Assembly: GCF_024206495.1 (NCBI RefSeq)
Contig: NZ_JAMBPQ010000016.1
Location: 93,480 to 157,479, forward strand
Direction: 5' to 3'
From: Paraburkholderia sp. CNPSo 3272
GTDB lineage: Bacteria; Pseudomonadota; Gammaproteobacteria; Burkholderiales; Burkholderiaceae
Length of the DNA stretch: 64,000 nt
Made by a program: the position numbers and the translations under genes. The notes beneath the pieces were generated by a model. That model saw only the letters and a program-made list of their open reading frames with translations. It did not search any database and was not told where the DNA came from. Below, piece after piece: positions 1 through 7,875 of this stretch (its first letter is position 1; every line of letters begins with the position of its first letter).

Positions 1-496
1 TGATGTCATATACGCGCCAGCCTTGCGGCGTCTTGTAGAGGCGATAGTCGAGCTCGATCGGCTGGCCGCCGTTCATGACCGTCGAACGGACCACGACGTC
101 GGTGTCGTCCGGGTTCGCGCGGAACGGCTTGTACTGGATCTGCTGGTCGCGCACCTGGGCGAGCGCGCCCGAGTACGTGCGGATGAGCAGCGTCTTGAAC
201 TGTTCGATGACCTGTTGCTGCTGTTCCGGCGTGGCCGTGCGCCAGTTGCGGCCCATCGCGAGCTGCGTGGTGCGGCGGAAGTCGGTGTACGGCAGGATCT
301 TTTCGTTCACGAGCTGGGTGATCTTGCTGATGTCGCCGGACTGGATGGACTTGTCGCCCTTGATCTGGCTCATGACCTGTTGCGTGACCGTCTGGACCAT
401 CGCGTCGGGATTGCTGCTGTCTACCGTCTGGGCGAACGCGCCGCCGGCAAACGAAAGAAACATGGCGAAAAACGGGTACAGAAATAATTTTTTCAT
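1..496 (-). CDS. mlaC: MlaC, periplasmic phospholipid-binding protein of the Mla system (C-terminus cut by window edge)
   Basis: MlaC shuttles phospholipid across the periplasm between the outer-membrane MlaA complex and the inner-membrane MlaFEDB transporter. The reading frame from the ATG at 496 begins MKKLFLYPFFAMFLSFAGG, a typical cleavable signal peptide ending near AFA. It continues in the Tgt2/MlaC family pattern, with a segment starting VNEKILPYTDFRRTTQLAMG and later PIELDYRLYKTPQGWRVYDI. About 165 codons are present and roughly 40 more, plus the stop, lie beyond the left edge. It follows mlaA on the same strand after a 178-nt spacer with a strong hairpin. Identification is by family resemblance and operon context. 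Confidence 0.93.
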   Translation of the reverse strand, partial: MKKLFLYPFFAMFLSFAGGAFAQTVDSSNPDAMVQTVTQQVMSQIKGDKSIQSGDISKITQLVNEKILPYTDFRRTTQLAMGRNWRTATPEQQQQVIEQFKTLLIRTYSGALAQVRDQQIQYKPFRANPDDTDVVVRSTVMNGGQPIELDYRLYKTPQGWRVYDI

Positions 497-635
497 ATCG
501 AGTCCTGCTGGTTGGGGGACATCGCCCCGTTGGAGCCAACGATATCACGCGAGATCTATCGCACTGTGTCAGAAACTGCCAGCAAAGTGCGACAAGCGTT
601 TCTGCTTGTTACGTCGGACGTATGTGTCAGACGAA

Positions 636-668
636 CGCTCCGGCGAGGCGTTTCACCACGCCGGAGCG
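636..668 (-). promoter_or_regulatory. Intercistronic hairpin between mlaA and mlaC
   Basis: CGCTCCGGCG (636-645) and CGCCGGAGCG (659-668) form a perfect 10-bp stem with a 13-nt loop, starting 7 nt after the mlaA stop. No U-tract follows, so it is more likely an mRNA-stabilising or partially attenuating element within the operon than a full terminator. Function is inferred. Confidence 0.5.
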
Positions 669-674
669 CAGCGC

Positions 675-1661
675 TCAGCGCAGACGCAGCATGCCCGGGA
701 AGCCGATGCGCGCGGGCGGAATCATCTGGTCGCCCGGCACCGTGGTTTCCGACGCGCCCACGGGAGCCGCGGCGCCAGCCGGTCCTTCCAGCGTGGCCGG
801 CGCGGTCGTTGCGCCGTTGGGGTTTGCGGGCACCATGCTGGCCGCATTGGGCGTGGCCGCAGGCTCGCTGCCCGAAGCGGGGACCGCCGCACCGGCTGCC
901 GCGCCTTCGTCGGTGTCGTCGTACTTCGGCAGCGGCGCACCATCGCCGTAATCCGGCAAGTTGCTGCCAGACGACGCGCGGCCATCAGAGAGCAGATAGC
1001 GGCGGCGCTGCAAATAGGCGTTGCGGATGAACGAGTACTTGTCGATCGCCGCGCCTTCGAGCAGGTCGCTCGCGCCAAGCAGGTTGGCGCGCGTGCTCAC
1101 CACGTTGAGGCCGTAAAGGCCCCACGACAGCGCGGCCGGATCCACATAGGTGAGCGGATTGATGAAGTAGTTCGGCACGAGGCCGACGCCGTCACGCACC
1201 GTGCTAGGACCGAACAGCGGCAGCACGAGGTACGGGCCGGGCGGCACGCCATAGTGACCGAGCGTGAGACCGAAGTCCTGGTTGTGCTTGGGCAGCTTCG
1301 CGAGCGTCGCGACGTCGAACAGGCCGCCGAGGCCGAAGACCGTGTTGATCACGATCCGCATGATGTCCTCGACGCCGTCGGTGATCTTCAGCTGCAGGAA
1401 GTTGTTCGCGGCGTTGTACACGTCGCCGATGTTCGCGAAGAAGTTCGTCACGCTGTCGCGCACGGGCTGCGGCGTCACCTTCACGTAGCCCTGCGCCACC
1501 GGCTTGAGCGCGTACGTGTCAACCTTGTCGTTGAATGTGTACACAGTGCGGTTGAACCCTTCCCACGGATCTTCCTTCGACGGCGTCTGCACCGTCGAAC
1601 AGCCCCCGAGTGCAAGCGCTGCGACGCCAAGCGTAATGGCGCGCATGCGTATGGTCGTCAT
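675..1661 (-). CDS. mlaA: MlaA (VacJ) outer-membrane lipoprotein
   Basis: MlaA removes mislocalised phospholipids from the outer leaflet of the outer membrane and passes them to MlaC. The 328-aa product has a lipoprotein signal (lipobox LGGC near residue 21) and the family motif DPWEGFNRTVYTFND just after it. It also has the conserved NFFANIGDVYNAANNFLQ and GVPPGPYLVLPLFGPSTVRD segments. The conserved domain ends near residue 235. The last 90 or so residues are an Ala/Pro/Gly-rich tail not found in the E. coli protein. It lies 11 nt after mlaD and upstream of mlaC, so all Mla parts can be made from one transcript, whereas E. coli mlaA is unlinked. Confidence 0.96.
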   Translation of the reverse strand: MTTIRMRAITLGVAALALGGCSTVQTPSKEDPWEGFNRTVYTFNDKVDTYALKPVAQGYVKVTPQPVRDSVTNFFANIGDVYNAANNFLQLKITDGVEDIMRIVINTVFGLGGLFDVATLAKLPKHNQDFGLTLGHYGVPPGPYLVLPLFGPSTVRDGVGLVPNYFINPLTYVDPAALSWGLYGLNVVSTRANLLGASDLLEGAAIDKYSFIRNAYLQRRRYLLSDGRASSGSNLPDYGDGAPLPKYDDTDEGAAAGAAVPASGSEPAATPNAASMVPANPNGATTAPATLEGPAGAAAPVGASETTVPGDQMIPPARIGFPGMLRLR

Positions 1662-1672
1662 TCTTTTTCTCC

Positions 1673-2248
1673 TTATTGGGCCGCCGAAGCAGCCGGTGCC
1701 GGTGCCGGTGCCTGAGCCGGTGCGGGCGCGGGTGCGGCAGCAGGCGCCGCGTCCGTGCTCGCGCCGCTCGACGGCTTCGCGGCGCCCGAATCGGCCGCCT
1801 TGCTATAGAGGAACTGGCCGATCAGGTTCTCGAGCACGATGGCCGACTGCGTCATCGAAATGGTGTCGCCGGCCTTGAGCATTTCCGAATCGCCGCCCGG
1901 CTCGAGGCCGATGTACTGCTCGCCGAGCAGGCCCGACGTCAGGATCTTCGCCGACGTGTCCTTCGGAAACTGGTACTGCTGATCGAGGTTGATCGTCACC
2001 AGCGCCTGATACGTGGTGGGGTCGAAGCCGATCGAAGCCACCCGGCCCACGGTCACGCCTGCGCTCTTCACCGGCGCGCGTGGCTTGAGGCCACCGATAT
2101 TGTCGAACTTGAGTTTCACCGGGTAGGTGGCCTGGAACGACAGCGAACTCATGTTGCCGGCCTTCAGCGCAAGAAACAGCAGCGCGATAAAGCCCAGCAC
2201 CACAAACAGACCGACCCAGAAGTCGAGAGCATTCTTTTTCATCGTCAT
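1673..2248 (-). CDS. mlaD: MlaD, MCE-domain substrate-binding subunit of the Mla transporter
   Basis: MlaD is the inner-membrane-anchored hexameric MCE protein that accepts or donates phospholipid at the MlaFEDB complex. The 191-aa product has one N-terminal membrane segment (about residues 8-28, ALDFWVGLFVVLGFIALLFL). An MCE domain follows with KFDNIGGLKPRAPVKSAGV, and then GLLGEQYIGLEPGGD. The final 30 residues are an unusual Ala/Pro repeat tail (PAPAPAQAPAPAPA type). The gene lies 67 nt downstream of mlaE and 11 nt upstream of mlaA. Confidence 0.96.
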   Translation of the reverse strand: MTMKKNALDFWVGLFVVLGFIALLFLALKAGNMSSLSFQATYPVKLKFDNIGGLKPRAPVKSAGVTVGRVASIGFDPTTYQALVTINLDQQYQFPKDTSAKILTSGLLGEQYIGLEPGGDSEMLKAGDTISMTQSAIVLENLIGQFLYSKAADSGAAKPSSGASTDAAPAAAPAPAPAQAPAPAPAASAAQ

Positions 2249-2315
2249 CCCAATGAGAATCCGTTGCGGCGTCGCTCCTGTGCGCGCCGCGCGGCCGGGT
2301 CGCTACCCGGCGTCT

Positions 2316-3092
2316 TTAGCTGAACATCAGCGCGGTGAGCAGGAAGTCGAGGCCGAGCACCGCGAGCGACGCGTACACGACCGTTTTGGTGGTCGCGCGC
2401 GACACGCCCTCGGGCGTGGGCTTCGCCTCATAGCCCTGATAGAGCGCGGTGAACGTCACGGCGAAGCCGAACACGATGCTCTTCATCACGCCGTTGCCCA
2501 CATCGGTCCAGACGTCCACGCCGCCCTGCATTTGCGACCAGAACGCGCCGGCGTCCACGCCGATCAGCAGCACGCCCACCACGTAGCCGCCCAGAATGCC
2601 GACTGCGCTGAAAATAGCCGCGAGGATCGGCATGGCGATCACGCCTGCCCACATGCGCGGCGCAACTACCACGCGCACGGGGTCCACCGCCATCATCTCC
2701 ATGGCCGTGAGTTGCTCGCCCGCCTTCATGAGGCCGATCTCGGCCGTGAGCGAGGTGCCCGCGCGGCCCGCAAACAGCAGCGCGGTGACGACGGGCCCGA
2801 GCTCGCGCACGAGCGAAAGCGCGACCAGCAGCCCGAGCGCCTGCTCGGAGCCGTAGCGGTTGAGCGTGTAATAGCCCTGCAGCCCGAGCACGAAGCCGAC
2901 GAACAGGCCCGACACGGCAATGATCAAGAGCGAATAATTGCCGACGAAGTGGATCTGCTTCGTGACAAGACGCGGCCGGCGCAGCAGCGGGAAGAATTCG
3001 AGGACGAGGCGCACGAAAAAGCGCGTGGCATGCCCCGCGCGCGCGATCGTTTCGAGCACGGTGCGCCCGATCGAGCTGATGGCGCCGATCAT
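2316..3092 (-). CDS. mlaE: MlaE, permease of the Mla ABC transporter
   Basis: The 258-aa product is the MlaE/YrbE permease that forms the membrane channel under MlaD and over the MlaF ATPase. Family hallmarks are visible: RELGPVVTALLFAGRAGTSLTAEIG-type coupling-helix sequence near the middle, then MKAGEQLTAMEMMAVDP, and several hydrophobic membrane helices to the C-terminus. Its ATG overlaps the mlaF stop by four bases (ATGA), so translation is probably coupled. Confidence 0.96.
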   Translation of the reverse strand: MIGAISSIGRTVLETIARAGHATRFFVRLVLEFFPLLRRPRLVTKQIHFVGNYSLLIIAVSGLFVGFVLGLQGYYTLNRYGSEQALGLLVALSLVRELGPVVTALLFAGRAGTSLTAEIGLMKAGEQLTAMEMMAVDPVRVVVAPRMWAGVIAMPILAAIFSAVGILGGYVVGVLLIGVDAGAFWSQMQGGVDVWTDVGNGVMKSIVFGFAVTFTALYQGYEAKPTPEGVSRATTKTVVYASLAVLGLDFLLTALMFS

Positions 3093-3910
3093 GAGCGGCC
3101 TCCGCCAATGCCGAAGTCCGCTTCGAGCGGCAAGTTCGACGGGTAATGGAACCGGAACGGGCCGTCCGGCGCGCCGTCGATGAACTGGCGCACGATCGGG
3201 TCGGTCGAGGCGCGCAGCTCGGCGGGTGTGCCCTGCGCCTGCACGCGACCGTTCGCCAGGAAGTACACATAATCGGCGATCGCGAACGACTCGGGCACGT
3301 CGTGCGTGACGAGGATCGAGGTTGCGCCGAGCGCGTCGTTGAGCGTGCGGATGAGGTTCGCGGTGATGCCGAGCGAAATCGGGTCGAGACCGGCGAAGGG
3401 CTCGTCGTACATCATGAGTTCGGGGTCGAGCGCGATGGCGCGCGCAAGCGCCACGCGCCGCGCCATGCCGCCGGAAATTTCCGAAGGCGCGAGGTCGCGC
3501 GCGCCACGCAGGCCGACGGCGTTGAGCTTCATGAGCACGAGGTCGCGGATCAGCTCTTCAGGCAGGTCGGTGTGCTCGCGCAGGGCGAAGGCGACGTTCT
3601 CGAACACCGACATGTCGGTGAAGAGCGCGCCGAACTGGAAGAGCATGCCCATCTTGCGGCGCAGGGCGTAAAGGCCGTCGCGCGACTGCGCGCCGACGTC
3701 CTGGCCGCCGAACAGCACCTGGCCGCGCTGGGCGCGAACGAGGCCGCCGATCAAGCGCAGCACTGTCGTTTTTCCGCCACCGGAACCGCCCATGACTGCC
3801 ACCACCCGACCGCGCGCGAAGCGCATGTTCAGGCCGGACAGGACGAGCCGGTCGCCGTAGCCGAAGTCGACGTCGCGCAGCTCCAGTAGGGTCTCAGAGG
3901 TTGAGGGCAC
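3089..3910 (-). CDS. mlaF: MlaF, ATPase of the Mla phospholipid transporter
   Basis: MlaF hydrolyses ATP to drive phospholipid movement by MlaE-MlaD. The 273-aa frame from GTG at 3910 has Walker A GGSGGGKT (41-48), Q-loop FQFGALF (91-97), signature SGGMA (146-150), Walker B LMMYDE (165-170) and H-loop His203. The GTG start is chosen because family homology begins at once (ETLLELRDVDFGYG). The frame is open further upstream, but that part crosses the likely promoter and lacks family similarity. It is the first gene of the mla operon. An mlaB gene would be expected beyond the left edge. Confidence 0.93.
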   Translation of the reverse strand: MPSTSETLLELRDVDFGYGDRLVLSGLNMRFARGRVVAVMGGSGGGKTTVLRLIGGLVRAQRGQVLFGGQDVGAQSRDGLYALRRKMGMLFQFGALFTDMSVFENVAFALREHTDLPEELIRDLVLMKLNAVGLRGARDLAPSEISGGMARRVALARAIALDPELMMYDEPFAGLDPISLGITANLIRTLNDALGATSILVTHDVPESFAIADYVYFLANGRVQAQGTPAELRASTDPIVRQFIDGAPDGPFRFHYPSNLPLEADFGIGGGRS

Positions 3911-3941
3911 GTGGCTGACAGTCCATTTACACGAAGGCGGG

Positions 3942-3947
3942 ATTATA
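3942..3947 (-). promoter_or_regulatory. Candidate mla operon promoter (-10 box)
   Basis: The minus strand carries a perfect TATAAT here, about 32 nt before the mlaF GTG, giving a leader of roughly 25 nt. No good -35 hexamer is visible at 16-18 nt upstream, so it may depend on an activator or be a weak promoter. Prediction by eye only. Confidence 0.4.
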
Positions 3948-4033
3948 GGGCCATCGTGGAAAACCTGCCGTGACGCCCCTGGACCCGTTGATGTAAGCCG
4001 CAAGCGCCCAGTGTTACGGGTTGCGGCCCCCTC

Positions 4034-4068
4034 GGCATCGGATCGCGCGCGCGACGCAGCCCGATGCC
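4034..4068 (-). terminator. Hairpin downstream of thiE
   Basis: GGCATCGG and CCGATGCC form a perfect 8-bp stem 12 nt after the thiE stop. A second inverted repeat (CCGCAA...TTGCGG) follows at about 3994-4022. Neither has a U-tract, so termination would be weak or Rho-assisted. Together they separate the thi and mla operons. Confidence 0.4.
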
Positions 4069-4079
4069 AGGGCGGACCA

Positions 4080-5192
4080 TTATTGCGTAAACGCGTTGCG
4101 CAATGCAGCAAGCGCGGCAGCCGGGTCGGCCGCCTCGGTCACGGCGCGCACCACCGCCGCGCTGCCGGCGCCCGTGGCGAGCACCTCGGGCAGCACATTG
4201 CCGTCGATGCCGCCGATCGCCACCATCGGCACGACGCCGTCCAGCAGCTTCACGTAGCGGGCCAGACGCGCGAGGCCTTGGGGCGCCGTGGGCATCGCCT
4301 TGGTCGTGGTCGCGAAGACGGCGCCGCAGGCGAGGTAGCTCGGACGGAAATGAAGCGCCGTGAGCATCTCGAAGTAGCCGTGCGTCGAGAGGCCAAGACG
4401 CACGCCGGCCGCCGCGATCGCGCCGAGGTCGGCTTCGCGCAGATCTTCCTGGCCGAGGTGCACGCCATAAGCGCCGGCCGCGACGGCCTCCTGCCAGTGA
4501 TCGTTGATGAAGAGCTGCGCGTCGTGCTTGCGGCCCGCCGCGACGCAGCGCTCGATTTCGCTCGTGAGCGCCGGAGACTTCGGCTGCTTGCTGCGCAGCT
4601 GCGCCGTCTTGACGCCGTAGTCGAGCACGCGCTCGACCCAGTCGGCCGTGGGCAGCACCGGATACAAGCCAAGCTTCGCGGGACACGGCGCGAACGGCTG
4701 CGCGGGCGCGGCGGGCAAGCCCAGCACGCGCGGAAAACGCTTGATGTCGACGGGCCAGGCGTCGGTCTGCTGCTCGTCGCCGTCGCGCCAGGCGAGCGCG
4801 AGCACGAGCGCGTCGTGCGGATCGAAGCCGCAGTCGAGGAACGCCGCCAGCGCCGGGATCCAGTCTTCCGCCAGCTCGCCCTCCAGCGCGTAGCGCTCGC
4901 CGCCAAGATGCAGCGTGGCGCGCGCCGCCTTCGGGTTTTCGCCCGCGGCTTCGATCACGCCCGCGCCGTCGGTCATCCAGCGCGCGATGTTAGCCAGATG
5001 CGGCGCCGCGTCGGTCACGATGATCAGATCGCCGCCGTTGGGCGCGTCGGGCGGCGTGAGACAGATGCGCCACGGCGCATGCGTGGGCTGCCAGTCGCCC
5101 AGGCGTGCGCGGATGCGCTCCGCCGTTTCGGTGAGTTCGTCGGCAGGCGGCCAGAACAGTTCGCGGTCCTGCAGGCGCAGCGTTTCAGTCAT
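4080..5192 (-). CDS. thiE: Thiamine-phosphate synthase ThiE with long N-terminal extension
   Basis: ThiE joins HMP-pyrophosphate and thiazole phosphate to give thiamine phosphate. The 370-aa product is far longer than the usual ThiE of about 210 aa. The synthase domain fills the C-terminal part: YPVLPTADWVERVLDYG, QLRSKQPK, FINDHW, GVHLGQEDL, LGLSTHGYFEM, GAVFATTTK and VAIGGIDGNVLPEVLATGAGS. The first 165 or so residues have no function I can assign; a short part (FLDCGFDPHDALVLALAWRDG) loosely recalls the helical end of ThiD-type kinases. The start at 5192 overlaps the thiG stop (ATGA). It is the last gene of the thiOSGE operon. Confidence 0.92.
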   Translation of the reverse strand: MTETLRLQDRELFWPPADELTETAERIRARLGDWQPTHAPWRICLTPPDAPNGGDLIIVTDAAPHLANIARWMTDGAGVIEAAGENPKAARATLHLGGERYALEGELAEDWIPALAAFLDCGFDPHDALVLALAWRDGDEQQTDAWPVDIKRFPRVLGLPAAPAQPFAPCPAKLGLYPVLPTADWVERVLDYGVKTAQLRSKQPKSPALTSEIERCVAAGRKHDAQLFINDHWQEAVAAGAYGVHLGQEDLREADLGAIAAAGVRLGLSTHGYFEMLTALHFRPSYLACGAVFATTTKAMPTAPQGLARLARYVKLLDGVVPMVAIGGIDGNVLPEVLATGAGSAAVVRAVTEAADPAAALAALRNAFTQ

Positions 5193-6004
5193 CGTTTGTC
5201 TCCATCCTGGTGCCAGAAAGGCATGCCGACCACGGGGGTGCTCGCGACCGCCGCTTCGCGCTCGGCCATCGGTCCGGCGAGAAACGCGGCGCGCCCGGCC
5301 TCGACGCCCTGCGCGAACGCGCGCGCCATCGCCGCGGGGTGCGTGGCCTGCGAGACGGCCGTGTTGAGCAACACGCCGTCGAAGCCCCACTCCATCACCT
5401 GGCACGCGTGCGAAGGCACGCCCAGGCCCGCATCGACGATGAGGGGCACATCGGGCAAGCGCTCGCGCAGCACGCGCAAGCCGTAGGGGTTGATCACGCC
5501 CTTGCCGGTGCCGATCGGCGCGCCCCACGGCATGAGCGCCTCGCAACCCGCGTCGAGCAGACGCCGGCCGATCACGAGATCCTCGGTGCAATACGGCAGC
5601 ACCTTGAAGCCGTCCTTCACGAGGCGCGACGCGGCCTCGATCAGGCCGACCGGGTCGGGCTGCAGCGTGTAGTCGTCGCCGATCAGTTCGAGCTTGATCC
5701 AGTCGGTTTCGAAGACTTCGCGCGCCATGTGCGCCGTCGTCACGGCCTCGTTGACGGTGAGACAGCCGGCCGTATTCGGCAGGAGCGGCACGCCGTGGCG
5801 CTTGAGCAGATCGAAGAAGCCGGCCTCGGCGGTGCCCTCGTTCATCTGGCGGCGCAGCGCAACGGTGATCATGCCGGGGCGCGCGGCAGCCATCGAGTCG
5901 GCGAGCGACTGCAGCGACGGATAGCGCGACGTGCCGAGCAGCACGCGGCTCGCGAAGGTTTCGCCGTAGAGCGTGAGCGCGTCGGCGGTGGATGTGGTGG
6001 TCAT
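5189..6004 (-). CDS. thiG: Thiazole synthase ThiG
   Basis: ThiG makes the thiazole phosphate ring of thiamine from deoxyxylulose phosphate, dehydroglycine and ThiS-thiocarboxylate sulfur. The 271-aa product shows the family segments DWIKLELIGDDYTLQPD (with the Schiff-base lysine), GFKVLPYCTEDLVIGRRL, EALMPWGAPIGTGKG, PLIVDAGLGVPSHACQVMEWG and DGVLLNTAVSQATHP. It lies between thiS and thiE on the minus strand, next to its sulfur donor ThiS and the dehydroglycine source ThiO. Confidence 0.97.
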   Translation of the reverse strand: MTTTSTADALTLYGETFASRVLLGTSRYPSLQSLADSMAAARPGMITVALRRQMNEGTAEAGFFDLLKRHGVPLLPNTAGCLTVNEAVTTAHMAREVFETDWIKLELIGDDYTLQPDPVGLIEAASRLVKDGFKVLPYCTEDLVIGRRLLDAGCEALMPWGAPIGTGKGVINPYGLRVLRERLPDVPLIVDAGLGVPSHACQVMEWGFDGVLLNTAVSQATHPAAMARAFAQGVEAGRAAFLAGPMAEREAAVASTPVVGMPFWHQDGDKR

Positions 6005-6084
6005 GGGTGGGAATCCTTGGCGGTGTCGTGAACGCGCTCGCGATACATGCGATGCGCGCGACCGGTGGCTTGGGCGAGCGAGGC

Positions 6085-6282
6085 TCAGCCGCCGGCCACG
6101 GGGCTCACGACGTCGAGGCGGTCGCCCGCCTGGAGCGAGCGCGCGCCATGCTGGGTGCGCGCCACGAAATCGCCGTTCAGCGCGACGGCGAACGGCGGAC
6201 GCGCGCCGAATGCGGCGAGCGCATCGGCGACAGTCGCGCCCTCGGGCAGCGTGATCGGCTTCTGGTTGATATGAATGTCCAT
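6085..6282 (-). CDS. thiS: Sulfur carrier protein ThiS
   Basis: A 65-aa ubiquitin-fold sulfur carrier ending in Gly-Gly (SPVAGG), the C-terminus that is adenylated and converted to a thiocarboxylate. The N-terminus MDIHINQKPITLPEGATVADAL is typical of ThiS. It lies between thiO and thiG. No thiF is in the window, so activation must use an enzyme encoded elsewhere. Confidence 0.96.
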   Translation of the reverse strand: MDIHINQKPITLPEGATVADALAAFGARPPFAVALNGDFVARTQHGARSLQAGDRLDVVSPVAGG

Positions 6283-6324
6283 GGCAAATACGTTCTCAAA
6301 CTGCGGATTGTTTCTGGTGAGGCG

Positions 6325-7473
6325 TCAGGCCGGCTCGTGCGCGCCCTGCGCGTGCAGCATGTCGCCCCAGCGCGACGCGCGGCGCAGCGCCTCGAAGGAA
6401 TCGGCATCGCTCACGCGGGCGGCGAGCAGTGCCTGGGCGAAGCGCGCGGCTTCGTCGGCGACTTCCGGCGCGATCATGAAACCGTGCCGATAGAGACCGT
6501 TCACGCGCAGCGTCGTCTTGCCGTCCCAGATGAGCGCCGGGCGGTGGTCGGGCAGCGTCGGGCGGCACTGCGAGTTCAACTCGAGGATGCGCGCCTCGCC
6601 GAACGCCGGATGCACCGCAAACGCCGCGCTCAGCAGTTCGAGCGCCGAGCGCACGCTCACGGGCGACCGGTCCTCGCCTTCGATCTCGGTCGCGCCGATC
6701 ACGAAGACATCGTGTTCCTTGGGCGCGATATAGAGCGGATAGCGCGGATGCAGGAGCCGCACCGGGCGCGTGAGCGTGATGCCCGGCGCGTGCACGCGCG
6801 CGACTTCGCCGCGAATGCCGCGCAAGCCCGGCAGCGCCGGTTTGGCGCCCAGCCCGCGGCAGTCGATCGTCACGCGCGCGGGCGGCGGATTGGCCTCGTC
6901 TACCGCGGTGTGCCAGTGGGTTTCCACGCCGCGCGCAGCGAGCCCCGCCGCCAGCGCGGCCAGGGCCTGGCGATTGTCGAGCTGGCCCTCGCCTTCGAGC
7001 AGCCAGCCGCGCGCGAAGCGCCCCGCGAGCGCCGGTTCGGCGGCGTCGAGCTGCGCACCGGCGAGCGCGACGAAGTTGGCATCGGCGAGAGAACGCGGCG
7101 CGTTGGCGCGCACGCGTCGCTCGAAGAGCGGCGCTTCGGTGCGATCGGCGCTATGCCAGACCACAAGCGTGCCGTTGCGCTGGAAGAACACGGGCTCCGG
7201 CAACTCGGCCAGGATGCGCGGCCAGGATTCGAGCGACGCGACGCCAAGCTCGGTGATGAGCAGTTCCGCGACAGCGGCCTCCGCGAGCGGCGCAAGCATG
7301 GCCGCCGCGACCCAGGCGGCGGCTTCGCCGCCTTCGGGGCCGCCGCGCTCGTAAAGCGCGACGCGATGGCCCTCGCCGGCCAGACGCCATGCGACGAGCC
7401 GGCCGCTCAGGCCGCCGCCGAGCACGGCGAAGTCGGGCACGCTGCCCACGTTGGGGTTGCGGGCGCGGCTCAT
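6325..7473 (-). CDS. thiO: Glycine oxidase ThiO (FAD-dependent)
   Basis: ThiO oxidises glycine to the dehydroglycine used by ThiG. The 382-aa product begins with a dinucleotide-binding fold (FAVLGGGLSGRLVAWRLAGEGHRVALYER) and has a DAO-family C-terminal half with RYPLYIAPKEHDVFVIGATEIEGEDRS and NGLYRHGFMIAPEVADE. A GGAG ribosome site precedes the ATG by 7 nt. The start overlaps the stop of a 22-codon upstream ORF. It is the first structural gene behind the TPP riboswitch. Confidence 0.94.
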   Translation of the reverse strand: MSRARNPNVGSVPDFAVLGGGLSGRLVAWRLAGEGHRVALYERGGPEGGEAAAWVAAAMLAPLAEAAVAELLITELGVASLESWPRILAELPEPVFFQRNGTLVVWHSADRTEAPLFERRVRANAPRSLADANFVALAGAQLDAAEPALAGRFARGWLLEGEGQLDNRQALAALAAGLAARGVETHWHTAVDEANPPPARVTIDCRGLGAKPALPGLRGIRGEVARVHAPGITLTRPVRLLHPRYPLYIAPKEHDVFVIGATEIEGEDRSPVSVRSALELLSAAFAVHPAFGEARILELNSQCRPTLPDHRPALIWDGKTTLRVNGLYRHGFMIAPEVADEAARFAQALLAARVSDADSFEALRRASRWGDMLHAQGAHEPA

Positions 7474-7538
7474 GACAGTGCTCCGTCACGCAAGGCGAAC
7501 GCGATAAGAATAGGGGAACAAAGAGAATAGGCGGTCAT
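7470..7538 (-). CDS. Small upstream ORF coupled to thiO (22 aa)
   Basis: An ATG at 7538 is preceded by an AAGGA ribosome site 4 nt away. It opens a 22-codon frame (begins MTAYSLCSPILIAFALRD) whose TGA overlaps the thiO ATG as ATGA. It lies between the TPP riboswitch and thiO, in the place where an expression platform is expected. It may be a leader peptide, a coupling device, or chance. I do not recognise the peptide. Confidence 0.45.
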   Translation of the reverse strand: MTAYSLCSPILIAFALRDGALS

Positions 7539-7740
7539 CGTATCCTTTCCGTACGGCAGCAGCAGACGTACCCAAGGACGAAACCGGCTGGCAAGGCCGA
7601 CCGTGGAGGCTATGCGGCGCAGACGGCCCGATACGGAATGCGTATACGAACCCAGGCGCCCAAAGCGCAGCCCGGCGGGAATCCTGGCGCCCCCCGCCTT
7701 TTCAAAACCCAGGCTGGGCGCCGGCCAAGACTTTCTGGAA

Positions 7741-7832
7741 ACTTCCCGCGCCGGTATTACCCGGATCGGGTGCAAAGGGTTTCTCTCAGCCTCACTGGCG
7801 GCATGCCCGGCATACCGGTGAAGCACCCCTGT
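7741..7832 (-). ncRNA. TPP riboswitch (THI element) upstream of thiO
   Basis: On the minus strand the aptamer landmarks appear in order: AGGGGUGC, a variable P3 hairpin, CUGAGAGAAACCCUUUGCACCCGAUCCGGGUAAUACCGGCG (spread over 7749-7790), and GGGAAGU at the 3' end. CUGAGA and the GAUCCGGGUAAU-like block are the pyrimidine- and pyrophosphate-sensing parts of the THI box. Binding of thiamine pyrophosphate should repress thiOSGE. A GC-rich inverted repeat (GGCGGG...CCCGCC, about 7670-7695) lies between aptamer and coding start. I saw no clear U-tract terminator, so control may act on translation initiation. Confidence 0.95.
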
Positions 7833-7845
7833 TTCGTCAACGACG

Positions 7846-7875
7846 ATTAGACCACAAAACGCGCGCGGCCCGCAA
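7846..7875 (-). promoter_or_regulatory. Candidate thi operon promoter
   Basis: On the minus strand TTGCGG (7870-7875) and TCTAAT (7846-7851) are separated by 18 nt. Transcription would start near 7839, just before the TPP aptamer, which supports the call. The stretch 7876-8149 up to the divergent ABC transporter gene shows nothing else I can support. Confidence 0.5.

Noticed and set aside
7603..7850. Plus-strand small ORFs antisense to the thi leader.
   Set aside because: No ribosome sites or similarity. They exist because the structured, GC-rich leader lacks stops.
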